Assembly (NCBI GenBank): GCA_036874045.1
Contig: CM072335.1
Coordinates: forward strand, 6,344,001-6,408,000
Length of the DNA: 64,000 nucleotides
Direction: 5' to 3'
Origin: Cymodocea nodosa
Taxonomy: Eukaryota; Streptophyta; Magnoliopsida; Alismatales; Cymodoceaceae
Position 1 is the stretch's first letter, and each line of letters starts with the position of its first letter. This document shows positions 1-11,240 of the stretch, one piece after another. Made by a program: the position numbers and the translations under genes. The notes beneath the pieces are model-generated. The model made no database searches and was not told where the DNA came from. It worked only from the letters and a program-made list of their open reading frames with translations.

Positions 1-139
1 GATTTCCTTTCTTACATTTAACGTGCTTAACTTACTAAAGGAGGAGAAAATAGTTTGTTTACTTTTTTATAATGCCAAAAAGGGGAGGATATAAATTATG
101 TGACTTATTAGGTTTTAACATCATCAAAAAGGGGGAGAT
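1..139 (+). other. 3' end of the internal region of a copia element, with polypurine tract
   Basis: This is the last non-coding piece of a plus-strand Ty1/copia element whose body lies left of the window. A purine run AAAAAGGGGGAGAT at 126-139 directly precedes the TGTTAGG start of an LTR, the usual place and composition of the plus-strand primer in SIRE-like copia elements. No coding sequence is visible in it. Confidence 0.75.
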
Positions 140-1386
140 TGTTAGGTATTTAATTTTGATGATATATGCTTTATTATCATATTTAAATAAGTATACATAA
201 TATTCTCTAAGTATATTTCTCTAAGTATAATAGTTAACAGATTATCGGAAAGTTTTATTTTTATGTCGGATAAATTAAAGATTTCCAAAGAGTTAGATTT
301 GAAATAGTTAAACTTTCGGATAGTTAACGTTTTGGATAGTTAAACTTTCGAATAGTTAACGTTTCATTTTTGTCGAATACTTTATGTTAAAAACTCATAT
401 AGTTAAGGTTATCTGCACGTGTGTTTTTAATGTTTTAAGTTGTCACGTGTTTTCCATGTGTGTTCAGTAATGAAAAATTGAATAGTTAGATAACTGTTTG
501 AGTTTTTATACGCATGGATAGATAACTGTTCGAGTTTTATAAAAGGACTAACGAACAGATAAGTTTCTTTGTTTAGTCATGTGTTTTGCAAGTGTAAAAA
601 AAAAAAACTCAAAGGATAAATGTTCGAGTTTTTAAAAGACTTAAAGGATAAATGTTTGACTAAATCGAAGACTTAGAAGATATTCTATAAGACTCCAGGA
701 AGATAAAATTTCAGTGAATCTATGAAGTGGAGATCGTGGAAATTCAAAATGTTAGTGGAGAAAGTGGAAATTAAAATAGAAAGTAATTTGGATTAAAGAG
801 AAAATTAGTACGTGGATTATGGATTGTGGATCAAGTGGATGAACGTGCTGAAGGTGAAAGACAACAGAGTTCAACTACTAATAGAGAGTATGATCTACAT
901 TACAATAGAGGATCCCAATCTCAAAAACCAAGTCTGAATATTCAATCCGGATCCCTAACTGAAAAGTTAAGTTTGAATATTCATATTCTGAAAAATTCTC
1001 CAACATCAGAAGAAGTTTGAAATTCCAAGCAATTTCAGAAAAGGAGCTGCAAACGTAAGAAGTCTGGAAATTCGACAACTGGAGAAGAAGAGATACAGAA
1101 GCTGAGCAAAGAGAAAGAAAGAAGTTGTGTGCATAAAGATCAGGTAATATACAATTCAAAATTAGTTTTGAATAAGAGCTTTGTTTTCCTATTTGAATTG
1201 TATATCGAACATTACTGTATCAAAACCGTCAAGAAGGGAATTGAGCTGAAAAGATATTGTAAATTCTGTCTTGAAATAAAAGAATAGAATTTCATTTACG
1301 AGTGTTTTGTGCTCTTGTTTTATTTGCTAGTATTTAATTACTAAAGACACAATTCACCCCCCTCTTGTGATACAGACGATCCTACA
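140..1386 (+). repeat. Copia 3' LTR (plus), 1.25 kb
   Basis: The LTR starts TGTTAGGTATTT right after a polypurine tract and ends ATTCACCCCCCTCTTGTG..GATCCTACA, the end form shared with the other copia LTRs here. The U3 part (about 230-560) has several direct copies of CGGATAGTTA and AATAGTTAAC. Sequence to its right is an unrelated minus-strand gag, so this is the right edge of an element inserted into another copia. Short ORFs inside it have no protein-like character. Confidence 0.8.
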
Positions 1387-1389
1387 CTT

Positions 1390-2728
1390 TTTATCAGCAA
1401 TTAAATTTTCACAATTAGCATGCAATTTTCTTTCTATTGCGGTAAACTTTAAAATTTCCTATGCATGCTTTTGATATTCTTCTTTAAATTTATTCAACAT
1501 AGAGTTCAGAAAATCAATCTTATTTTCAGATTCATCTAGCATTTTCCTAATGTTCTTTCCTTCTATTTTTACTTTCTTATATTTTCGAGCCAGTTTATTG
1601 TATTCAATAAGTAATCCATCAAAACTATCAAAACTAGTATTTTGTTCAAAGGATACCTCACTAGATTTTGCCATGAAGCACACATTTGCCAGATTTTCTT
1701 CTGAATCTGATGTTCATGAGGATTCATTATCTAATGTTAAATCCTTTGTTTCTTCACTTTTTGAAGCTAAAGAGTTATCCCATGTCACTTTAAGTGCCCT
1801 TCTCTTTCTGAATTTCTTATTCCTAAAATTCCTCCTCGAATTCTTCTTATCTTTGTTGAGAGGACAATCAGTTTGAAAGTGATCCAGCCTATTGCACTTG
1901 TAGCATATGATTTTGTCTTTCATGAATGACTTCTTCTCCATATCTCTAGATGTCTTTGCTGATCTAAAGTTCTTGTATTTCTTCAACAAATTTTTAAATT
2001 TTCTGGTCAACAATAGTAAATCATCATTAGAATCACTAGTGACTTCTAAGACTTTATTAGCCTCAAAAGTCAAATCCCTTCTAGGATTCTTCCCTTTTGG
2101 ATCTAAATGCTGTACTTCATAGGCTGTAAGATTGCCTATGAGATCATTGAGAGTATATGTATTTAAATCTTTGGACTCTTCAATAGATGTTGTCTTTTGA
2201 GCCCAAATTTTAGTTAAAGATCTAAGGATCTTTCTTACCAAGTCTTTTTCCTTGAATTTATTGCCTAAATTTCAATGAATTTACAATCTCAAGAAAATAG
2301 GAAAACATATCAGAGATACATTCATTTTCGTACATTTTAAAAAGCTCATATTTATGTACTAACATATTAATCTTAGATTCCTTAACCTAGTTAGTACCTT
2401 CATTGGCAACTTCTAATGCATGCCATATCTCATATGTAGTTTGATATGCAGAAACTTTGTTAAATTGATCATGAGATAAAGCACAAAATAAGATGTTTAA
2501 ACCTTTAGCATTCAGTGTCATTCGCTCCTTTTCATCAAAAGTCCAAGTATCATATGGAGTCGTAACTAACACTATAGAATTGCTAATTATATGCTATAGT
2601 TTGAAATCAATTGACTGAAAGAATACTTTCATCCTATATTTTCTATAGCCATAATTGCTACCTTCGAACATAGGAGGACGTTTAGTGGTCTGTCCTTTAG
2701 TCATAACTAAGATTTTAGTATTATCCAT
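1390..2728 (-). pseudogene. gag: Copia gag (broken)
   Basis: This is the nucleocapsid/capsid polyprotein of a SIRE-like copia element. The start at 2728 follows the primer site by about 75 bases. Pieces visible on the minus strand are a UBN2-like capsid segment (2572-2387), a second capsid piece with a C-X2-C-X4-H-X4-C zinc knuckle (2241-1714; core CYKCNRLDHFQTDC) and a lysine-rich, coiled-coil-like tail (1683-1459). A frameshift lies between 2387 and 2241, and in-frame stops lie near 1714 and 2385. The 3' part is cut by the copia LTR ending at 1386. Confidence 0.8.
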
Positions 2729-2800
2729 TTTAAATAGATGATCCTAAGTAAATAATAGGAAAAATTGATTCCTAAATAGAGAAATGAAAGCTCTTAATTA

Positions 2801-2815
2801 TGCTCTAATACCAGT
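2801..2815 (-). other. Primer binding site, initiator-Met type
   Basis: On the minus strand the LTR end is followed by CTGGTATTAGAGCA, one change from the common TGGTATCAGAGC site complementary to the 3' end of initiator tRNA-Met used by plant copia elements. Confidence 0.75.
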
Positions 2816-3979
2816 TATAGGATCGTTGTATCACAAGAAGGGGGTGAATTGTGTCTTTAGTAATTAAATTACCAACAGATAAAACAAGAGCACAAAACAC
2901 TCATAAATAAAATTCTATTCTTTATAAACTTTAAAGAAAGAATTTACAATATCTTTTCAGCTCAATTCTCTTCTTGTCGATTTTAGATACAGTAATGTCC
3001 GATATACAATTCAAATAGAAAATGAAGTCCTTATTCAAAACTAATTTCGAATTGTATAAAACCTGATCTTTGTGCACGTAGCTCCTTTCCTTCTTTTTGC
3101 TCAGCTTCTGTATCTCTTCTTCTCTAGTTGTCGAATTTCCAGACTTCTTACGTTTGCAGCTCCTTTTCTGAAATTGCTTAGAATTTTGAACTTCTTCTAA
3201 TGTTGGAGAATTTTTCTCAATATGAATATTCAGACTTGATATTTTAGTTTGTGATTGGGATCAGGATGATCGTAATGTAGCTCGTACTCTCTATTAGTAG
3301 TCGAGCTTTGACTTCACATTCATTATGCTCATCCACTTAATCCATAATCTACGTACTAATTTCAAATTCAAATTATCCACGATTTCCACTATCTTTTTGA
3401 ATTTCCACTATGTCCACTATCATTTTGAAATTTCCACTTTCTTCACTATCATTTTGAATTTCCACAAACTTCACTCGTAGATTCACCAAAACTTTATCTT
3501 CCTGGAGATTTGTAAAATATCTTCTAGGTCACCACTTTAGTCAAACACTTATCTGTAATTCTTTGAGTTTTTGCACCTGCAAAATATGTGACTGAACAAA
3601 GAAAACTTATCTGTTTGTTAGTCATTTTATAAAACTCAAATAGTTATCTATCCATGCATATAAAAACTCGAACAATTATCTAACTCTTTGATTTTCATTA
3701 TCGAACGTACATGGAAAACACGTGACAACTTAAAACATTAAAAACACACGTGTAGATAACTTAACTATACGAGCTTTTAACATAACTCTTCGACTAAATT
3801 GAAATGTTAACTGTCTGAAAGTTTAACTATCTGAAAAATTTAACTATCCAAAATTTTAAATGAAACTTTCTGATAACTTGTCAACATTTAATTACGTGAC
3901 TATGATACTTAGAAAATATTATTTAGACTTATTTATAAACTTTAATAAAGCATTTATCATTAAAACAAAATTCCTAACA
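2816..3979 (-). repeat. Copia 5' LTR (minus), 1.16 kb
   Basis: On the minus strand the LTR begins TGTTAGGAATTTTG at 3979 and ends GATCCTATA at 2816, next to the primer site. The U3 part (about 3600-3860) contains the TAACTATCnnAAA and GAACGTACATG/CACGTG-type motifs that recur in the other copia LTRs. Confidence 0.75.
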
Positions 3980-5664
3980 AAGATATTTTGTATTTTTCAG
4001 TAATCTATTTTAACATTGTTTTCTACTCTTCAACCTACAAATATATTTAAACATATGTAAATTACATACAAAATATACTAGCATCATATAGGTGGTAATT
4101 ATATTATCATTTTTTTCTTTTCAAACATTTGTTATCCTAAATTTTCCAGTATGATTTCTAGAATAAATTTCAACTACATACGAATCAAAACGCAATCCAA
4201 ATCAATATGATTAAAACAAGAAGAATAATGAATTATATCTCAAATAAAAAACTTCAAAAGTCTAATCTAGATTCATACTTCAGTAATCTTAGATAATAGA
4301 AAATATACTCGATTCAAAAGATATTTGTATTTCACAAAACACTTTTATCTTTTTAGAATAGTATATGCATATTTGTACTTTAAAAGTTAATTTGAAAAGC
4401 TTGAATCATACAATAGCTTTCTAATGTATCCATGTATTGAGCTTTCAATTAACAATCCCAGATCTAATCAAGATCTTAGGTTGTCAGATTTAAATAGTCC
4501 TTTTTCAAGTTAACAATCCTTACATACCTTTTTGCTCAAGTACAAAAGGCTCGTGATCAAACAAATCAATAAACTCTCAAAGTTTTTCTCTTTTTTTCCT
4601 CTTTTTCTTTTCAACACAATATATATGTATTTCATTAATACAGATGCAATAAAACACAAATCTCATAAAATCTTGCTTCTATAATTTACTGAAAACATGA
4701 ATCCATATCAATAAGCTCATACTTTTTCTATAGTTTAATAAGATTTACACATAAATCATTCTACAAGTTTTATTAATCAAATTAAATGTATCCTTGATCA
4801 TATGTATTTCATTTAATCCAAAAATCAAAATTTCAACTCTTTTAAGATTTCAGATAATTTACTGAGTTTCAGTTAAGCATTCTGATTTCTTTAAAATCAT
4901 GAAACTGTTAAACTCATAAAATTCAGCAAAAACATAAGATACTATATCCAGATTTATATTAATAGTAAAATTTTGTAGCATCTTATATAAGATTCTAAAT
5001 ATAACATTCAAGCAGTTACAATTCTTAAAAATTTTATAGTTTCAATTATTGAATAGTTATAGGAAATTTTGGTTAGTTACAACAAATTCATAAAAAAAAT
5101 TTCAATTTCTACAAAAATTTGTAGCACAATTCTAGTTCCTCTAATTAACAAAATTACTTAGATTTTAATCTAATTACCTCTCCCTCATACCTACATTTTG
5201 AATTATCCTCAATGTAAAAGATTTTATAGTAAATACATTAAAAGTTAGCAAGCATGAATATTGTTTCGTTGACTTAGAACCTAACTCAACGAACTTAATT
5301 CGTTCAGTTAATGAATAACTCCACAAACTAAGTTTGAATGTAAATTCAGGATAAGTAATTAATTACATACTTTGTTCTTTTGTATCTCCTTCAATATCTT
5401 CCAACTTTTGATTTTGAAAAACTTTTCATTCACACATAAAAGTAGAATATATAACAAAATAACATTTAACAACAAAACATAAATTGTTAAATCAATGTCT
5501 TGTGTGAAACCTAGGCTCCTATGCCTTTGGTGGCTCATAAGTAAGCTAGTTGGTTTCTTAGAACAAATACCAACAAATTGGATTGATATTTTCTTTTTCT
5601 TTTCTTTTCTTTTTCTAAAAATAAATGCAAAGTACACACAACATTAAAAGTACAAAATGATAGT
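3980..5664 (-). other. Non-coding 3' tail of E1
   Basis: About 1.7 kb between the F-box gene and where the polypurine tract would be. It aligns by eye along most of its length with 24673-26405 of E2, so it belongs to the element. It is very AT-rich and has no credible ORF. A small cluster of TAACTCAACGAA-type palindromes lies at about 5270-5335, just 3' of the F-box gene. Confidence 0.6.
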
Positions 5665-6798
5665 TTATGAACATGATTGAAAAGTAGTGACAAATGAAAT
5701 AAATGTGTTAGTCCAAGCAAACTTTTTAGGCATAATTCTTCTTGCTATTAATTCTGTTTTAATGCAATCTACTTTCCTTTTTAACTTGTAAACTTGTAGT
5801 ATGTTATCAATACTAAATATAAGTGTATTACCATTAATGAATTGAAATGTAGAAAGGGATCCTCTTCTGTTCGAAGATAATGTAGTTGTTTCTATTTCTA
5901 CATATATTTCAATATATTCCTCTTCCCACTTCCATTCATTTAGGTGTTTCATAATCCATATTTGAAATTTCATCACTTTATCCCACCATCTTACTAAACA
6001 TAAAGTAGGATCATCATATTCATTATACTATACTCTTAATTGAATTTTTTCATGTTCTACAGATGATGGTTTGGCTATATCATTAAGTATAGGTAATATT
6101 TCTATAAAGTCATTATCATAACTATCTATGCTTACTATGTATAAATCAAATCTAAATGTAACTTATATATTTGTGACTAAATATATATATCCATCAAGTA
6201 TGACATGTATGTTGTTAATTAATGCTTTTTGTCCTAGATATATCATAATATTTTCAGTCCAATTCAGAAAATTATACACACTTAAACATAGATCCTCATC
6301 CCAATTTACAGTTGGTCTCTAGCAATACAATTTTTCAACAATGGTCAAATTTTTATCAAAAAATGTTAAAGCTGACCCACAATTTTCAGTTGGTACTTCA
6401 AATCTATCAGACCTTTCTATAATACATTCTTCTCTAGTGATAGGATTTCTAATCAAAATATTAGGTAACAAAATTGCATACCTTGGTTTGGTTCTATAAA
6501 TAATCAATCCTCCATCTATCCCCATAATATGATCTATTCCTTCTAATGTATTGGGTGAAATTCCAACATTTTCTTCCATATTCAGATATTCATAGCTAAT
6601 TGAAGTACGATTAAATGACTTCCATAAAAATCCATCTCTAATATTAGTCATCTTTGCAGCTTGTAGTCCATGAAGATATTTTTCTCTAACACATTCTTTA
6701 ATTTCTTTTGACACACAACACAATCTACACAGATCTTTAGTTAATAAGTTACTTAGTACTACCCTTAGTGCATCTAGTGGTAATTTCATCAATTCCAT
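5665..6798 (-). pseudogene. F-box protein gene carried by Athila E1
   Basis: F-box proteins are substrate receptors of SCF ubiquitin ligases. The frame from ATG 6798 encodes an N-terminal F-box (residues about 4-45, with LPLDAL and DLCRLCCVSKEI), followed by an F-box-associated-type region (NPITREE near residue 118, and a Trp-rich KEW/NEWKWEEEY segment near the end). It ends at 5665, about 377 codons. The frame holds throughout: E1 differs from E2 by a 6-base deletion and a 3-base insertion, both in frame. Stops break it at codon 160 (TAG, 6321-6319, where E2 has Trp) and at least twice more downstream. It sits between the Gag capsid half and the element's 3' tail. Confidence 0.75.
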
Positions 6799-6809
6799 CG
6801 GTTGTGATT

Positions 6810-6952
6810 TTGTAACATAAACAAAATTTTAGCCAAGATAAAATTAACATAGCTACTTACCTACCCTTGTGGAGTTAGGTTATAACTCAACAGACTAAGT
6901 TCATTAAGTTAAGTAATAACTCTACAATATTACTAACTATAATTAAACTTAC
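6810..6952 (-). other. Intron remnant between Gag capsid half and F-box gene (E1)
   Basis: The donor reads ATGTAAGTTT on the minus strand at 6952, as in E2 and G2. At the acceptor E2 and G2 read ATACAGAATCAC, but E1 reads TTACAAAATCAC, so the AG is lost. The interior contains TAACTC/GAGTTA palindromic units. Confidence 0.55.
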
Positions 6953-7012
6953 ATTTTTTTTTTATATTTTTCTACTTACTAAATTATACATAGTTGCTTC
7001 AGTTATATTACT

Positions 7013-8360
7013 TTATTCAGCTTCCCTCCCAAAGGAGGTATCAATTTCATTAACAATTCTATTAATAGGGTTAGGCACTACTTGCATTGGCAATCCTCTA
7101 GTAGGTCTAACTTCTATTGATTCCTTCTGTTTAGGGGGTATATTTTTATTCATATTTTGATTTTGAATGGCAGCATATCCAAATACATGGTCTAGACGAT
7201 TGTTTAATTGTTGAATTATCTTTTCTAACTTCTCTATTCTAGATCCTTGTTCAATTAATGCTTCATAACTTATATTTTTGTCCTTTATATTTTCTCCTCC
7301 TTGGAAATTGTTGTTTCTCCAAGATAGGTTCGAGTGATTTCTCCAATTAGAGTTATAAAAATTTCTAAAGTTATCTTTCTGGTTTCTAGCAGATATAATA
7401 TTTAAGTCATTAATGTTTGCATTCATTTCTATTAGTTTTTGATTTAATGATAACTCCTCAATTTTCTTTGTTAACTTAGTTAATTTAACTTCAAGCATAG
7501 TGCTTGAATCTATTTCATGCATTCCCCTTAGCAATATTCTTTTACCTACAATAACTTCAATCGAGTTTTCCCACTGAGTAGTTTTTTTTGCAAAGTTTTC
7601 TAAATATTCCCATGCTTCTTCACTACACAGTTTTAAAAATCCATTTTGACAAGTAGATTCTAATAAAGATTTAGTTGAAACATCTATACCTTCATAAATT
7701 ATTCCTATTAATTGTGCTTTACTCATTGCATGATGTGGACATTGAGTTAGTAAATATTTAAATTGTTCAAAATATTTCCAAAATGATTCTCCCTACTTTT
7801 GGCTACACATTAATATTTCCTTTTTATTTTTAATTGTTTGATGTGTTGGATAATATTTTTCTAGAAAAATAGAGTAAAATTCAGTCTAAGCAGAAATTGA
7901 ATCAAGCGATAGAGTATATAACCATCTCTTAGCTATGTCTTTTAAAACAAAAGGAATATATCTAAGTTTAATAGCATCAATACTCATATTTGGCATTTTC
8001 ATCATTTGACAAACTTCATTAAATTCTCTAAGGAAATAATAGGCATCTTCTCTTTCTAATCCATGAAAGTGTGGCAATTGACTAATATAATTAGATTTCA
8101 GTTCAAACCTATCTCTCTCAAAGTTTGGCAATTGAATACATGAAGGTTCATTAACTAGTTCAGGATATAGAATTTCTCCTAATGGTTTTTCTACTAGAGT
8201 AGTCATCTTCATTCTCCTTTAAAGAAATGTTAGCTACACCCCTAAGGATTTCGTTAAAGTCCAATTCAAAAAATATTTCAGTACGCCTCTGTGTTGAATA
8301 ATCCTATGTAGGTGTTCTTAGTAATCATTTAGTGCTAGGAGAACGAGTCCATGTGCTCAT
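7013..8360 (-). pseudogene. gag: Gag capsid half (Retrotrans_gag), E1
   Basis: The protein matches the Athila capsid region. FELKSNYISQLPHFHGLERE is followed by a segment ending LKDIAKRWLYTLSLDS, a SFWKYFE/QCPHHAMSKAQL segment, and a C-terminal part with the Athila hallmark NWRNHSNLSWRN and a coiled coil (LEKIIQQLNNRL). The probable start is ATG 8360, equivalent to the E2 start; the longest clean piece begins at 8212. Stops at about 7885 and 7800 and a small deletion near 8190 break it. There is no zinc knuckle here; it lies in the other Gag half, 5' of pol. It is followed by the F-box gene. Confidence 0.8.
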
Positions 8361-9347
8361 AAACTCTTAACATAAAGTAAAATAGCAAAAGATTAAGTAC
8401 ATACCAATCTAAAGCTTTGTTCTCAATAAATAATTGTTGACAGATGAAGTTGAATCAGCTGTTTCTCCTTCCAATTCCCTAACGAATTTTCTTTTCTCTC
8501 CTCAAGTGCTAGTAACTAGTAAATAACATTCTATTTTATATTTATAATGCATGTCCATAAGGCAAATGAATCTCGTCGCAAGAACATATCTTGTAATGTG
8601 TAGTATGGTTCCTATTTTCATGGACATGTGTTCCACTTCTAATTTCAAATTTCAGTAACCACTAAACCCACAAAGTTTTGTTCATAGCTAAAAGAATAAC
8701 CATATAGCTTAATCCACAAACTAACTTTGTTGAGTTACAAATAACTCAACAGACTAGCTTCGGTTATTGTTTGCTAACTCCATGGACTAACTTCATTAAG
8801 TTACAGACAAGTCAACGAAGTGACCTTATTTTTTTAATATTGACTTCGTGGAGTTAAGGTTAACTCCACAAACTACTTCGTTGAGTTAACACTTAGCAAA
8901 TTTTTCTAAAAACTTACTTTTCATCTTAACTTCAATATTTCTTTTCCTACATGTCATCAACTCAAATAAAGTTAAATACAGTACATTAATGCAGTGTTGT
9001 AATTTAAACTCCTTTAAATCTAAACATTATATGCATATTTAACTTACAGTTCATTTCCTATTATGTAGAAATTAAAATTTACTTTTCAGTGTATAGATAT
9101 GTTCAAATATTGTCCAATCATCTTGCATTTATCCATGTTATTCATAAAATTTTCAAACTTTAACACATTCTTGCAAAGCTTTAAATAAATAGATATATAA
9201 TATTCATCTTCAATACAGTTTTCAATTAAATCATTCATTCACAATTACACAAATTCAGAAACATCTGATGTTCAAACATTCATATATATATCATTTACGG
9301 TACATACAATTAGACATTTTTTAGTACAAGTAGATGAATAATACATT
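8361..9347 (-). promoter_or_regulatory. Spacer with palindrome cluster and TATA-like box (E1)
   Basis: About 1 kb between ORF2 and the capsid Gag. Read on the minus strand it has a cluster of GAGTTA/TAACTC palindromes (about 8900-8710), then TATAAATATA at 8546-8537, then about 180 bases of leader to the capsid ATG. The same arrangement is present in E2 and G1. Promoter activity is inferred only from this arrangement. Confidence 0.5.
8537..8546 (-). promoter_or_regulatory. TATA-like box, E1
   Basis: TATAAATATA on the minus strand, at the same place relative to the capsid Gag start in E1, E2 and G1. Confidence 0.45.
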
Positions 9348-9758
9348 TTAATATTTCTTCCTAAGTTCATCTACTTCCTTCTAGAGCTTTTCTAATTGTT
9401 GTTCTAATTGGTTTATACATTTTACAACTCCTGTAAAGTCACCAGAAGGTCCAGCAATAGAAATAGTAGTAGCAGCATTATAATTTCTATATTCCTTCAC
9501 TAAAATGGCTCTAGATCTTATCCTCTTGGATGTCCATTTCATGAAGTCAATTCCTTCTTCCATTAATACTGCTATTAAATCTCTATAAAATAACATTTTC
9601 TTTACTGATTTGAGCTTGGAGATGAATACTTTGAACTAATTTACTTATATTCTATTAACAACTACATATGTGGCCTACTTGACAAGTTGACTCAATTCAA
9701 TGTCGTAGCCTTGTCTTTGATAAACAGTCTTCACCAATATAATTGCCACCATGTGTGC

Positions 9759-11240
9759 TGTTTAGAATGAAAAAGTGCATAATATTAATGGTTAAATGAT
9801 GGTTAATTGCATAATATTTAGCTTATCATAGGAGAATTAAGCCATTATGTTATAATTGCACTGTTATAAGCTTTAATTAAAGAATCTGCTTAATTTTGGA
9901 GAATTAAAGTTAATTTAGTACATTTCTGAACTGTCGGTAAGTTGCAGGCTGTGAAATTCTTAAGTATCTGAATTTTCTGTTATTTCGGACAGTTATGTTT
10001 AACGTACTGAACAATTATGCTTAATGTACCGAAGAGTTATGTTTAAATTGCTGAACAGTTATGTTTTAAAAGAATATTTTATTATTTCCTGAAGTACACG
10101 TGTCGAAACCATAATGCATGACTTAAGTGAACTTTCGGTGAGTTATCTCTAACTATCCAAAATTGCAGCTGGGCATCGGATAGTTATGTGTAACTCTCTG
10201 AAATCTCCTTTTATTTATAAAATAGCTGTGGACATATGTCATGTTCTAAGAAAGTGACTTAAGTGGATTTTCGGTGAGTTATCTCTAACTATCCGAAATG
10301 CGTCTAGGCATCGGATAGTTAGACTTGTAACTCTCCGAAATGTTTCTTTTATTATTAAACTACTGCTGACACGTGTCGTGATCTGGTAGATTTACTTAAG
10401 TTATATATCGATAAGTTATCTGTAACTATCCAAAATGTACCTGAGCATCGGATAGTTAAGTCTATAAGTATCCAAAATGCACCTGAGCATCGGGTAGTTT
10501 AATTTATGCACGTGTTTTATAGTTAAATTAACGAAGCAAGTCCGTTGAGTTATCTGTAACTCCATAGACTATTTATTTTCTAATATGCCACTATAGCAGT
10601 TGTAGAAACATGACAGTTGGAAGGAAAAACCACGATCGCACGTATCGCGTAGGGAGAAGAAATCATCATCGTTGATATGAATGAAGGAAATCCAACCGAC
10701 CATTCAAGCAGAAGCAGTTACCACTGAAGAAATATGAAAGAAAAGAAGAAAAATAAGTAAGTGTGTGATCGATGGGTATGACCAGTGTGTGTAGAGGAGG
10801 ATCACCGTCGGTAATTCTCTAAAGTACCACACCAACCATCATCACCACCACCATAATCACCAACCATCAGAGGTCTGTGAGGATATTTTCTTGATGTCGG
10901 GTCGATTCCAAGCCAAACACACTGCTTGACAACCACTGTGAGGAGTGATCGCGTCGTGGGAAGGGAAGCTATTTTCACCAAGCGCCGACTCATATCTCAG
11001 GAGATCGTAAAGCTTCTAGCCTTGGCTTCGGGTTGATGCCTGTATGCTGAAGAGGAGATCATCTTGCAATTCTGGACTCGTGATTCTATAGGGAGAGGAG
11101 ACAGAATTGTAAGTGATTTAATTTTTAGTGGTAAAGATAAATTAACTAAGTAAAAACAGAAGTTAACAAATCCAAGTTTTTCTAGTGCGTTGCTGGAGAT
11201 CCAACCAAGTTTTTCTGATGTCGTGCTGGGTAACCAAACA
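9759..11240 (+). repeat. Athila solo LTR (plus) inside E1 ORF2
   Basis: It starts TGTTTAGAATGAAAAAGTGC like the other Athila LTRs and ends AACCAAACA at 11240. The flanks TGTGC (9754-9758) and TGTGT (11241-11245) look like a 5-base target duplication with one change. ORF2 reads continuously once it is removed. It is shorter than its relatives because about 0.7 kb is missing near 11133. The last 60 bases contain two primer-site-like stretches. The U3 (about 9980-10560) is dense in CGGATAGTTA/TAACTNTCCGAAA palindromes. Confidence 0.8.
9980..10580. repeat. Palindrome array in the U3 of the solo Athila LTR
   Basis: Repeated pairs such as GAGTTATCTCTAACTATCCGAAA and TCGGATAGTTA..GTAACTCTCCGAAA alternate in orientation, with CACGTG-like G-boxes in between. 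A copy of the other type, CCGTTGAGTTATCTGTAACTCC, lies at about 10540-10565. Confidence 0.6.

Larger units (their letters stand above)
1387..3979 (-). mobile_element. Truncated copia element B (minus): 5' LTR, primer site, gag
   Basis: Reading on the minus strand there is a 5' LTR (3979 to 2816), a primer site and a decayed gag down to 1387, where the plus-strand copia LTR cuts it off. The rest of B presumably lies left of the window beyond that inserted element. Its LTR end form matches copia A, so the two are close relatives lying head to head. On the right it joins Athila E1 sequence at 3980, so B inserted into E1. Confidence 0.75.

Noticed and set aside
6319-6321. Altered genetic code or programmed readthrough at F-box codon 160
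   Set aside because: E1 has TAG, G2 has TGA, E2 has Trp; many other stops exist in the same elements, so decay is the simpler reading.
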